From assembly GCA_910585355.1 (NCBI GenBank), contig CAJUDN010000069.1, forward strand, positions 1 through 13,272: 13,272 nt of DNA. The letters are read 5' to 3'. A program made the position numbers and the translations under genes. The notes under the pieces are model-generated. The model had not been told where the DNA came from. It searched no databases and saw nothing but the letters and a program-made list of their open reading frames with translations. Below, one piece after another: positions 6,078 to 13,272 of this stretch (the first letter of the stretch is position 1; the number at the start of each line of letters is the position of its first letter). This stretch comes from an uncultured Lachnospiraceae bacterium (GTDB lineage Bacteria; Bacillota_A; Clostridia; Lachnospirales; Lachnospiraceae).

Positions 6078-8909
6078 ATGCCAAAGCAGTATATTAAAAT
6101 ACGCGGCGCCAATGAGCATAATTTAAAAAATATATCTGTGGATGTTCCGAGAAATGAGCTGGTGGTTTTGACAGGACTGTCCGGCTCGGGAAAATCCTCC
6201 CTTGCATTTGATACCATTTATGCAGAAGGCCAGAGACGGTATATGGAGTCCCTGTCTTCCTATGCCCGGCAGTTTTTAGGGCAGATGGAAAAGCCGGATG
6301 TGGAGAGCATTGAAGGCCTGTCTCCTGCAATTTCCATTGATCAGAAGTCCACCAACAGGAACCCACGTTCCACAGTGGGAACCGTTACGGAAATTTATGA
6401 CTATATGCGTCTTTTGTACGCCAGAATCGGAATTCCACACTGTCCCAAATGTGGGCGTGAAATTAAAAAGCAAACGGTGGACCAGATGGTGGATCAGATC
6501 ATGGAACTGCCGGAACAATCCCGAATACAGCTTCTGGCTCCAATGGTCCGCGGCCGGAAGGGCCGTCATGAAAAGGTTTTAGAGCAGGCGAAAAAGAGCG
6601 GCTATGTCCGCGTCCGCATTGATGGAAATCTTCATGAGTTGACAGAAACGATCCAACTGGAAAAAAATATCAAACACAATATTGAAATTGTGGTGGACAG
6701 GCTGGTAATCAAGGAAGGGATTGAGAAGCGTTTAGCCGATTCTATTGAAACAGTCATGAAATTGTCTGATGGACTTATGATTCTGGATGTATTTGGAGGC
6801 GAGCCTATCAACTTCAGCCAGAGCTTTTCCTGCCCGGACTGCGGAATCAGCGTCGAGGAGGTGGAGCCGCGGAGTTTTTCTTTCAACAACCCCTTTGGCG
6901 CATGCCCGGACTGTTTCGGACTTGGATATAAAATGGAATTTGACGAGGATTTAATGATTCCGGATAAATCCCTGAGTATCGGGCAGGGAGCCATCGCAGT
7001 GATGGGATGGCAGTCCTGCGCTAAGGAAGGGAGTTTTACCAGGGCAATTCTGGATGCCCTTGCAAAGGAATATGAGTTCGATCTGGATACTCCATTTAAA
7101 GATTATCCTGAAAGGGTACATGATATTTTGATTTATGGCACCAACGGAAAAACCGTAAAGGTTCACTATACGGGACAACGCGGGACCGGAGTATATGATG
7201 TGGCATTTGAAGGACTGATTGAAAATGTGAGCCGGCGTTACCGGGAGACTTTTTCTCAGACCAGCAAGGCAGAATATGAATCCTTCATGCGGATAACGCC
7301 CTGCGCCACCTGCCACGGCCAGCGCCTGAAGAAGGAATCGCTGGCGGTTACGGTCGGGGATCTGAATATATATGAAGCTACCAACATGTCCATTGTACGG
7401 TTCCGGGAATTTATTGACAATCTGGAGCTTTCCACAATGCAAAAGATGGTGGGAGAGCAGATTTTAAAGGAAATCCGTGCACGTATCAGTTTTTTAATTG
7501 ACGTGGGTCTGGATTACCTTTCTCTGTCACGGGCTACCGGAACACTTTCCGGAGGGGAGGCGCAGAGAATTCGTCTGGCCACCCAGATCGGTTCCGGCCT
7601 TGTGGGAGTGGCATATATTCTGGATGAGCCCAGTATCGGTCTGCATCAGAGAGACAATGACAAGTTATTAAAGACGCTCACACACCTGAGGGATCTGGGG
7701 AACAGTGTGATTGTGGTGGAACATGATGAGGATACCATGCGGGCAGCTGACTGTATCGTAGATATCGGACCAGGCGCCGGAGAGCACGGCGGACATGTGG
7801 TGGCAGTCGGAACGGCAGATGAGATTACGAAATGTAAGGAGTCCATTACAGGGGCCTACTTGAGCGGACGGCTCAGTATTCCAGTGCCCAGTGAAAGAAG
7901 AACGCCGACGGGCTGGATTATGATCCGGGGAGCAAGGGAAAATAACTTAAAAAACGTGGATGTGAAAATTCCGCTTGGAGTTATGACCTGCGTAACGGGC
8001 GTTTCCGGTTCGGGAAAAAGTTCTTTAATTAATGAAATCCTGTATAAATCCCTGGCCAAAAAGCTGAACCGTGCCAGAACCATAGCAGGGGATCATGATG
8101 GCATTGACGGTGTGGAACAGCTGGATAAGATCATTGCCATTGACCAATCTCCCATTGGACGCACTCCCAGGTCGAATCCAGCAACATATACGGGAGTCTT
8201 TGATCTGATTCGTGACTTGTTTGCCTCCACTCCAGACGCAAAAGCAAAAGGCTATAACAAAGGACGATTCAGCTTTAACGTAAAAGGCGGACGCTGTGAG
8301 GCGTGCAGCGGTGATGGAATTATTAAAATAGAAATGCATTTTCTGCCGGATGTGTATGTGCCCTGTGAGGTTTGCGGGGGAAAGAGGTATAACAGGGAAA
8401 CCCTGGAGGTGAAATACAAGGGAAAAAGCATTTTTGATGTGCTTAACATGACTGTGGAGGAGGCGGTGAAATTTTTTGAAAATGTGCCGTCCATTGCGAG
8501 AAAAATAGAGACTCTCAATGATGTGGGACTCTCCTATATTAAGCTGGGGCAGCCTTCCACGGAGCTTTCCGGAGGGGAGGCTCAGAGAATCAAGCTGGCA
8601 ACGGAGCTCTCCCGGCGGGGAACTGGAAAAACCATTTATGTTCTGGATGAACCAACAACAGGTCTGCATTTTGCAGATGTTCATAAGCTGGTGGAAATTT
8701 TAAGACGGCTGTCTGAGGGAGGCAACACAGTGGTTGTGATTGAGCATAACCTGGATGTGATTAAGACTGCCGATTATATTATTGATATGGGACCGGAAGG
8801 CGGAGACCGGGGAGGTACGGTTATCGCACAGGGGACACCGGAAGAAATTTGTCTGAGTTCCGTCTCTTACACAGGCCAATACGTAAAGAAATATTTGGAA
8901 AAGAAGTAG
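6078..8909 (+). CDS. uvrA: Excinuclease ABC subunit A, UvrA
   Basis: The damage-sensing ATPase of nucleotide excision repair. A UvrA dimer with UvrB scans DNA, then loads UvrB at lesions for UvrC incision. The 943 residues match the full family length. Two ABC ATPase modules are complete: Walker A GLSGSGKS at 33-40 and GVSGSGKS at 641-648; signature LSGGEAQR at 490-497 and 830-837; and Walker B segments ILDEPSIGLH (near 514) and VLDEPTTGLH (near 855). Both zinc modules retain their cysteines: CPDC/CPDC at 252, 255, 276 and 279, and CEAC/CEVC at about 740, 743, 763 and 766. AAAGGAG lies about 8 bases before the ATG. The LexA box and promoter just upstream point to SOS induction. In many Firmicutes uvrB lies directly upstream of uvrA, but no uvrB is in this window. 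No terminator follows, so some transcription may continue into iadA. Confidence 0.97.
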   Translation: MPKQYIKIRGANEHNLKNISVDVPRNELVVLTGLSGSGKSSLAFDTIYAEGQRRYMESLSSYARQFLGQMEKPDVESIEGLSPAISIDQKSTNRNPRSTVGTVTEIYDYMRLLYARIGIPHCPKCGREIKKQTVDQMVDQIMELPEQSRIQLLAPMVRGRKGRHEKVLEQAKKSGYVRVRIDGNLHELTETIQLEKNIKHNIEIVVDRLVIKEGIEKRLADSIETVMKLSDGLMILDVFGGEPINFSQSFSCPDCGISVEEVEPRSFSFNNPFGACPDCFGLGYKMEFDEDLMIPDKSLSIGQGAIAVMGWQSCAKEGSFTRAILDALAKEYEFDLDTPFKDYPERVHDILIYGTNGKTVKVHYTGQRGTGVYDVAFEGLIENVSRRYRETFSQTSKAEYESFMRITPCATCHGQRLKKESLAVTVGDLNIYEATNMSIVRFREFIDNLELSTMQKMVGEQILKEIRARISFLIDVGLDYLSLSRATGTLSGGEAQRIRLATQIGSGLVGVAYILDEPSIGLHQRDNDKLLKTLTHLRDLGNSVIVVEHDEDTMRAADCIVDIGPGAGEHGGHVVAVGTADEITKCKESITGAYLSGRLSIPVPSERRTPTGWIMIRGARENNLKNVDVKIPLGVMTCVTGVSGSGKSSLINEILYKSLAKKLNRARTIAGDHDGIDGVEQLDKIIAIDQSPIGRTPRSNPATYTGVFDLIRDLFASTPDAKAKGYNKGRFSFNVKGGRCEACSGDGIIKIEMHFLPDVYVPCEVCGGKRYNRETLEVKYKGKSIFDVLNMTVEEAVKFFENVPSIARKIETLNDVGLSYIKLGQPSTELSGGEAQRIKLATELSRRGTGKTIYVLDEPTTGLHFADVHKLVEILRRLSEGGNTVVVIEHNLDVIKTADYIIDMGPEGGDRGGTVIAQGTPEEICLSSVSYTGQYVKKYLEKK

Positions 8910-8923
8910 AGTTGTGATATACT
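8895..8923 (+). promoter_or_regulatory. iadA promoter
   Basis: TTGGAA (8895-8900), a 17-base spacer, and TATACT (8918-8923), with TGA before the -10. The -35 lies inside the last uvrA codons. The -10 neighbourhood TTGTGATATACTA is identical to that of the uvrA promoter, but no LexA box is present here. Confidence 0.65.
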
Positions 8924-8988
8924 AAAGTTATCGATGCCGGAAAATTCGTATCGGCAGGACAGGGAAACATAAAACAGGAGGAGCTGTC

Positions 8989-10137
8989 ATGTTATTAATC
9001 AAAGGCGCAGATGTGTATGCACCAAAACATCTTGGAAAGAAAGATGTTTTAATTGCCGGAGGAAAGATTGAAAAGATAGGAGACGGGCTTTTAGAGTACG
9101 AGGGATGCCAGGTAATTGACGGAGCCGGAAAAATCCTTATTCCTGGAATCATTGATCGTCATGTCCATATAACCGGAGGCGGCGGAGAGGGGAGTTTCCA
9201 TACCCAGGCGCCGCCTGTACAGCTTTCCAAACTGGTGGAAGGCGGCGTTACCACGGTAGTGGGTGTTCTTGGAACTGATGGAATCAGCAGAAGTGCAGAG
9301 AATCTGGTGGCTAAGGCAAAATCCCTGAAGGAAGAGGGAATTTCCGCATATTGCTGTTGTGGCGCATATGGATATCCCAGCCCGACAGTTACCGGAGATA
9401 TCCGCAGGGATATTATGTTTGTGGATGAAATTCTGGGACTGAAACTGGCAATTTCTGACCACCGCGCTCCCAATGTCTCAGTAGATGGACTGACCCGTCT
9501 GGCCAGTGATGTGCGTACTGCCGGGATGTTAAGTGGAAAAGCCGGATTTGTGTGTCTGCATATGGGCGGCGACAAGAAGTGTCTGGGCCCGGTATTTGAG
9601 TCCCTGGAAAATACTTCTATCCCCATTAAAACCTTCCATCCGACTCATGTGGGACGGTCCGAAGAGCTTCAGGCGGATGCATTCAAATTTGCAAAAATGG
9701 GAGGTACCATTGATTTTACCTGCGGCCAGTTTGAGGAGAAATTTAAATCTGTTGCCGCGTCTTTAAAGGCGGCTATTGAGGAGCAGGTACCGCTTGATAA
9801 GATCACGCTGAGCTCTGACGGTCAGGGAAGCTGGTCTAATTATGATGAGGCCGGAAACCTTACAGAGATGGGGGTATCCGATGTAAATACGATTTATCGT
9901 CAGATTGTATATGAGGTAAAGGAAGAGAACATGGACCTGGAAAAGGCGCTTACTTTCGGTACGAGCAACGTTGCAAAGGTTCTGGAGCTTTATCCGAAAA
10001 AGGGCGCAGTACAGGAAGGCAGCGACGGGGACGTGCTGGTTCTCAATGGAGACCTGTCTATCAATACAGTCGTAGCCAACGGAACTGTGATGATGAGGGA
10101 TGGTATTATCTGTAAAAAAGGAACTTACGAGGCATAA
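8989..10137 (+). CDS. iadA: Isoaspartyl dipeptidase IadA
   Basis: A binuclear-zinc peptidase of family M38 (amidohydrolase superfamily). It cleaves beta-aspartyl (isoaspartyl) dipeptides arising from spontaneous Asp/Asn damage during protein turnover. The 382 residues compare with about 390 for E. coli IadA. The metal ligands are all recognisable: His58 and His60 (DRHVH), the bridging carboxylated Lys152 in LKLAISDHR, His191 (CLHMGG), His220 (HPTH) and Asp277 (SSDGQGS). The GGGGEGS loop after the HxH motif is typical of this enzyme and helps separate it from dihydroorotase or N-acetylglucosamine-6-phosphate deacetylase. CAGGAGGAG precedes the ATG at good spacing. It starts 79 bases after uvrA and has its own promoter-like sequence. 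No clear T-run terminator follows it. Confidence 0.93.
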   Translation: MLLIKGADVYAPKHLGKKDVLIAGGKIEKIGDGLLEYEGCQVIDGAGKILIPGIIDRHVHITGGGGEGSFHTQAPPVQLSKLVEGGVTTVVGVLGTDGISRSAENLVAKAKSLKEEGISAYCCCGAYGYPSPTVTGDIRRDIMFVDEILGLKLAISDHRAPNVSVDGLTRLASDVRTAGMLSGKAGFVCLHMGGDKKCLGPVFESLENTSIPIKTFHPTHVGRSEELQADAFKFAKMGGTIDFTCGQFEEKFKSVAASLKAAIEEQVPLDKITLSSDGQGSWSNYDEAGNLTEMGVSDVNTIYRQIVYEVKEENMDLEKALTFGTSNVAKVLELYPKKGAVQEGSDGDVLVLNGDLSINTVVANGTVMMRDGIICKKGTYEA

Positions 10138-10144
10138 AAGGAAA

Positions 10145-10349
10145 TGTAACAGCTCATATAGCCTCTGGACTGTTACAAGGAAAATTACTCGTTCAGGGAG
10201 GAACACGTTCTTGTCTGTCCTAAGACGGACAGGAAGTATCGGATGTCCGGCCGATGTGGAAAACCGGACGAAAATCGCCTTACAAGCGAGCTTGACGTCT
10301 GTTCTTGTCCGGTTTTCCCCGCCCTGTGAACTGTAACCAAGGAAATTAC
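10145..10349 (+). ncRNA. Candidate structured RNA between iadA and guaA
   Basis: The segment contains an unusual density of pairing. The main stem is a perfect 12-bp helix, GGAAAACCGGAC (10258-10269) with GTCCGGTTTTCC (10307-10318), which encloses TCGC/GCGA (10275-10289). Other stems are CTGTCC/GGACAG (within 10210-10236), ATCGG/CCGAT (about 10238-10255), and a closing stem GTTCA-GGG (10191-10198) with CCC-TG-TGAAC (10322-10331). CTGTTACA (10170-10177) can pair either with TGTAACAG (10145-10152) or, in part, with TGTAAC (10332-10337). It lacks the marks of 6S RNA, tmRNA, RNase P RNA, SRP RNA, T-box or guanine riboswitch. Its promoter and function are not visible. Confidence 0.45.
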
Positions 10350-10376
10350 AAATTGTACCGTTTTTTGACAAATCCC

Positions 10377-10405
10377 TTGCCAACCAAGGTTCTTTCATTT
10401 ATAAT
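10377..10405 (+). promoter_or_regulatory. guaA promoter
   Basis: TTGCCA (10377-10382), a 17-base spacer, and TATAAT (10400-10405). Initiation is expected near 10412, giving a leader of about 76 nt. A better -35 consensus, TTGACA, lies at 10365-10370, but its 29-base spacing is too long. The leader holds a short hairpin, ACGTCC-CAT-GGACGT (10422-10436). No purine riboswitch is present. Confidence 0.75.
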
Positions 10406-10487
10406 AGTGCCACTTGGTGAGACGTCCCATGGACGTTTTGGCGGAGAATGAATATATACAACAATCAAAATTAACAGGAGGCTCCCA

Positions 10488-12032
10488 ATGAATCAGGAGA
10501 AGATTATCGTTATTGATTTCGGCGGACAGTATAACCAGCTGGTTGCCCGCCGCGTCCGCGAATGTAACGTGTACTGCGAGATTTATTCTTACCGGACAGA
10601 CATGGAACAGATTAAAGCTATGAATCCCAAAGGAATTATCCTTACGGGTGGTCCCAATAGCTGTTATGAGGAAGGCGCGGCATCCTGTAGCAGAGAGCTG
10701 TTTGAGCTGGGAATTCCTGTGTTGGGTTTATGCTATGGCGCGCAGCTAATGATGCATGTACTGGGCGGCCATGTGTGCAAGGCTCCTGTGCGTGAGTATG
10801 GAAAGATTGAAGTGACTGTGGACAAGAGCAGCAAGTTATTCGGAGATGTGTCGGAGAAGACTATCTGCTGGATGAGCCACAACGATTATATTGAGAAAGA
10901 GGCTCCAGGTTTCAGGATTGTGGGAAGGACTGCAGATTGTCCGGCCGCGGTGATGGAGTGTGAAGAAAAAAAACTGTATGCAATTCAGTTCCATCCGGAG
11001 GTTCTTCATACGCAGGAAGGAACCAAGATGCTTCATAACTTCATTTATGAGGTATGCGGCTGCGCCGGGACCTGGAAGATGGATGCGTTCGTTGAAAACA
11101 GCATTAAGGCAATACGTGAGAAGGTAGGAGGCGGTAAGGTGCTCTGTGCCCTGTCCGGTGGTGTGGATTCTTCTGTTGCCGCAGTTATGCTGGCAAAGGC
11201 GGTTGGCGATCAGCTCACTTGTGTGTTTGTGGACCATGGTCTGCTTCGGAAAAATGAGGGCGATGAGGTTGAGGAGGTATTTGGCCCCAATGGTCCGTAT
11301 AACCTAAATTTTATCCGCGTGAACGCACAGCAGAGATTTTACAATAAACTGAAAGGCATCGAGGAACCGGAAAGAAAAAGAAAGATCATCGGCGAAGAAT
11401 TTATCCGCGTATTCGAGGAGGAAGCGAAGAAAATTGGCGCTGTTGATTTTCTGGTACAGGGTACAATTTACCCGGATGTGGTAGAAAGCGGTCTTGGCGG
11501 AGAATCTGCTGTGATCAAATCCCATCACAATGTGGGCGGCCTTCCGGATTATGTTGATTTTAAGGAGATTATTGAGCCTTTACGGGATTTATTTAAAGAT
11601 GAAGTGAGAAAAGCTGGTTTGGAGCTTGGAATTCCGGAAAAACTGGTATACAGACAACCGTTCCCGGGTCCAGGTCTTGGAATCAGGATTATCGGTGAAG
11701 TGACGCCGGAAAAGGTAATGATGGTTCAGGAGGCGGATGCGATTTACCGTGATGAAATTGCAAAAGCCGGACTGGACCGTGGAATCGGACAGTATTTTGC
11801 CGCCCTGACCAACATGCGCTCTGTTGGCGTCATGGGAGATGAGAGGACTTATGACTACGCGATTGCATTGCGGGCGGTGGATACTATTGATTTTATGACC
11901 GCAGAGGCGGCAGAGATACCATGGGAGGTGCTTGGGAAGGTTGCAAACCGGATCGTCAATGAGGTGAAGCATGTGAACCGGGTGCTGTATGATTGTACGG
12001 GGAAGCCGCCGGCGACGATTGAGTTCGAATAG
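10488..12032 (+). CDS. guaA: GMP synthase (glutamine-hydrolysing) GuaA
   Basis: Converts XMP to GMP using ATP and glutamine, the last step of de novo guanine nucleotide synthesis. The 514 residues are full length. The N-terminal class I glutamine amidotransferase domain (about 1-190) has the nucleophile Cys82 in GLCYGAQ, with His169 and Glu171 in QFHPE. The ATP-pyrophosphatase domain follows, with the P-loop LSGGVDSS at 222-229. The C-terminal dimerisation domain ends in KPPATIEFE, where many bacteria have IEWE. CAGGAGG lies about 9 bases before the ATG. It has its own promoter and a strong terminator. The 3' end of guaA is a well-known integration target for mobile islands, and AT-rich minus-strand DNA begins right after its terminator. 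Confidence 0.97.
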   Translation: MNQEKIIVIDFGGQYNQLVARRVRECNVYCEIYSYRTDMEQIKAMNPKGIILTGGPNSCYEEGAASCSRELFELGIPVLGLCYGAQLMMHVLGGHVCKAPVREYGKIEVTVDKSSKLFGDVSEKTICWMSHNDYIEKEAPGFRIVGRTADCPAAVMECEEKKLYAIQFHPEVLHTQEGTKMLHNFIYEVCGCAGTWKMDAFVENSIKAIREKVGGGKVLCALSGGVDSSVAAVMLAKAVGDQLTCVFVDHGLLRKNEGDEVEEVFGPNGPYNLNFIRVNAQQRFYNKLKGIEEPERKRKIIGEEFIRVFEEEAKKIGAVDFLVQGTIYPDVVESGLGGESAVIKSHHNVGGLPDYVDFKEIIEPLRDLFKDEVRKAGLELGIPEKLVYRQPFPGPGLGIRIIGEVTPEKVMMVQEADAIYRDEIAKAGLDRGIGQYFAALTNMRSVGVMGDERTYDYAIALRAVDTIDFMTAEAAEIPWEVLGKVANRIVNEVKHVNRVLYDCTGKPPATIEFE

Positions 12033-12039
12033 TAAACAG

Positions 12040-12082
12040 AAAGCCGGGAAGCCGCATAAACAGCGGACTTCCCGGCTTTTTA
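12040..12082. terminator. guaA terminator, possibly bidirectional
   Basis: AAGCCGGGAAG then CCGC pairs with GCGG and CTTCCCGGCTT around the loop ATAAACA, with a single bulged A, followed by TTTTT on the plus strand. The minus strand has a weaker T run after the same stem, so it may also stop transcription from the opposing ParA gene. Confidence 0.9.
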
Positions 12083-12091
12083 GGTGGAGCG

Positions 12092-12110
12092 TGATACCTT
12101 TTTGATACCT
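12092..12110. repeat. Tandem TGATACCT repeat at the guaA-side junction
   Basis: TGATACCT occurs at 12092-12099 and 12103-12110, separated by TTT. It sits between the guaA terminator and the AT-rich DNA, and the second copy includes the stop codon of the minus-strand gene. It could be a recombinase-binding or attachment-site repeat. This is inferred from position only. Confidence 0.4.
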
Positions 12111-13137
12111 ATTTAGTAATTTCGATAACACGTTTTGCAAAGTCACTAAACGTATCATTAAAATCATCACGGCTTTTTTTCATATTTGCCCATACCTTTC
12201 CGGACTGTTCGATTTGCTCTTGAGTTAATAAAAATACCGGAGTGGTGTGTGTTTGAGATTGGGCAATCAAACTGTTAAAGTCTGCAATATTAATAAGATT
12301 ATAATCTTCACTACAATATTGACTTAAATTTGGTACAATCATATTATTTTTTTGCAAAACAGGCACAAGTTTTTGAGAAACTAAATTATTTATATCTGTT
12401 ATCCATTCTGAAAATGCTTTTACAGGTGATCCATTTCTTGGTCTATAACGTTGTTGTATAGTGCCAATGAATTTTGGAGAATCTGGTTTCATCTTGTATG
12501 TAGCATTTTTAAATATTTCATTATTTTTTAAATTTTGATATGTGTCATTCCATTTAGGAAATACTTTTGTGAGTGATTCGATAGCCATATAGCAGAAATA
12601 ATCAGGAGCGCATGGAATAATAAAGTAATCACTTTCCATTAAAATATTAGCATTTGTTGCAGATATGCTTGGGCTCATGTCCAATAATATATAGTCTAAA
12701 GAATATTCTTCAGCAGTTAATAAAAGTAGATTTCGTAATGCACCAGGCACATTTCCGAACATAACCATAGAACCGGCTAAGTTTTCAGCGATATTATAAG
12801 TGGCATCATATTCAGAAAAATCAATGTGACCAGGTAGTAGTAAAAGATTTTCGTTATCATCAAATTTATAGCAAACAGATGGTCTTAATGGTTCCGGCTT
12901 ATTATCAAAGACTGGTGACAGAGCTTCTTTTAGATTATGACCATTTTTTCTGTAAAAATTTGATAATTTATTTTCTTTATCAGAATTAAGGCATAAACCA
13001 GTTAAATTACATTGAGGGTCAGTGTCAACAATTAAAGTTTTATATCCCAATTCTGCTAATTTCCATCCTAAATGAAAAGTAGTAGTAGTTTTACTAACGC
13101 CGCCCTTGTTATTAAATAAAGAAATTATTTTAGTCAT
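12109..13137 (-). CDS. ParA/Soj-family ATPase, mobile-element type
   Basis: A 342-residue member of the deviant Walker A (MinD/ParA) ATPase family. ParA proteins segregate plasmids or integrated elements by nucleoid-bound ATP cycling, usually with a ParB-type DNA-binding partner. Visible motifs are the deviant Walker A KGGVSKTT at 11-18 with signature Lys11 and catalytic Lys16, the switch segment VDTDPQCNLT at 37-46, and Walker B ILLDMSPS at 150-157 with Asp153. The protein is longer than the 250-290 residues of small ParA proteins. The extra length is a C-terminal region (about 220-342), without a recognisable domain. AAAAGGAG lies 7 bases before the ATG. The gene is far more AT-rich than guaA and its neighbours and points the other way, indicating acquired DNA. 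No ParB or replication gene is seen within the window. Confidence 0.88.
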   Translation of the reverse strand: MTKIISLFNNKGGVSKTTTTFHLGWKLAELGYKTLIVDTDPQCNLTGLCLNSDKENKLSNFYRKNGHNLKEALSPVFDNKPEPLRPSVCYKFDDNENLLLLPGHIDFSEYDATYNIAENLAGSMVMFGNVPGALRNLLLLTAEEYSLDYILLDMSPSISATNANILMESDYFIIPCAPDYFCYMAIESLTKVFPKWNDTYQNLKNNEIFKNATYKMKPDSPKFIGTIQQRYRPRNGSPVKAFSEWITDINNLVSQKLVPVLQKNNMIVPNLSQYCSEDYNLINIADFNSLIAQSQTHTTPVFLLTQEQIEQSGKVWANMKKSRDDFNDTFSDFAKRVIEITK

Positions 13138-13160
13138 TATTTTTCTCCTTTTCTAGTTTT

Positions 13161-13272
13161 TTAGGCTCTCCATTGGTAACTATTATTTTTCTTGTCATTC
13201 CCTTTTTCATCAACACTGCTACTCGTAGCAGGCCAGTTGATTTTCCACTCAAAATACTCGTCCTCTGAAATC
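13161..13272 (-). CDS. C-terminal end of a gene upstream of ParA (frame uncertain)
   Basis: Upstream of the ParA gene, one minus-strand frame is open from the window edge to TAA at 13161-13163. It gives 36 residues starting ISEDEYFEWKINW and ending SYQWRA, 23 bases before the ParA start, a typical operon gap. A second frame is also open, from 13270 to TAA at 13130-13132. It gives 46 residues ending KEKNND and overlaps the ParA start as ATGACTAA. Its third codon positions are slightly more AT-rich, like ParA. Only one is likely to be real, and I cannot decide from this fragment. No function can be assigned. Confidence 0.4.
   Translation of the reverse strand, partial: ISEDEYFEWKINWPATSSSVDEKGNDKKNNSYQWRA

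Noticed and set aside
10365..10405. TTGACA at 10365 as the guaA -35 box
   Set aside because: The spacing to TATAAT is 29 bases; TTGCCA at 10377 gives the standard 17.
10406..10487. Guanine riboswitch in the guaA leader
   Set aside because: The leader is only about 76 nt and lacks the three-way junction and conserved loop sequences of purine riboswitches.
1..13272. CRISPR array, tRNA or rRNA genes
   Set aside because: No regularly spaced repeats with spacers and no tRNA or rRNA signature sequences were seen on either strand.

Overview
The window looks like chromosomal DNA of a Firmicute of the class Clostridia, most likely Lachnospiraceae. This is inferred from protein sequence style (yeast-type LeuA, secreted choline-binding-repeat protein), moderate GC in the core genes, strong AGGAGG ribosome binding sites, and a Gram-positive LexA box. 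There are six complete core-type genes on the plus strand. At the right edge, on the minus strand, there is an AT-rich ParA-type gene and the end of one more gene.

Layout. 1-310: gene-free DNA with a foldback/terminator-like element and then a strong terminator-shaped hairpin directly ahead of glmM. 311-1666: glmM, followed by an intrinsic terminator. 1716-2263: a 550-base gene-free stretch holding a 162-bp imperfect palindrome, a 9-bp hairpin, two candidate promoters, and a roughly 235-nt structured leuA leader that includes a possible 7-residue peptide with two leucine codons. 2264-3934: leuA, with terminator. 4132-5379: secreted cell-wall-binding repeat protein, with terminator. 5554-6077: gene-free, ending in an SOS-controlled uvrA promoter. 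6078-8909: uvrA. 8989-10137: iadA, with its own promoter inside the end of uvrA. 10138-10487: a highly base-paired 190-nt segment of unknown class, then the guaA promoter. 10488-12032: guaA, with terminator. 12083-13272: AT-rich minus-strand DNA with the ParA-like ATPase, bounded next to guaA by a repeated TGATACCT; this looks like the end of an integrated element.

The genes appear to be transcribed as single units rather than one operon: nearly every one has its own promoter-like sequence, and four have clear intrinsic terminators. Their roles are peptidoglycan precursor synthesis (GlmM), leucine synthesis (LeuA), wall-bound surface protein, nucleotide excision repair (UvrA), turnover of damaged/isoaspartyl peptides (IadA) and GMP synthesis (GuaA). 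The parts least explained by known families are the intergenic RNA-like structures (1752-1946, 2029-2263, 10145-10349) and the presumed island junction after guaA.
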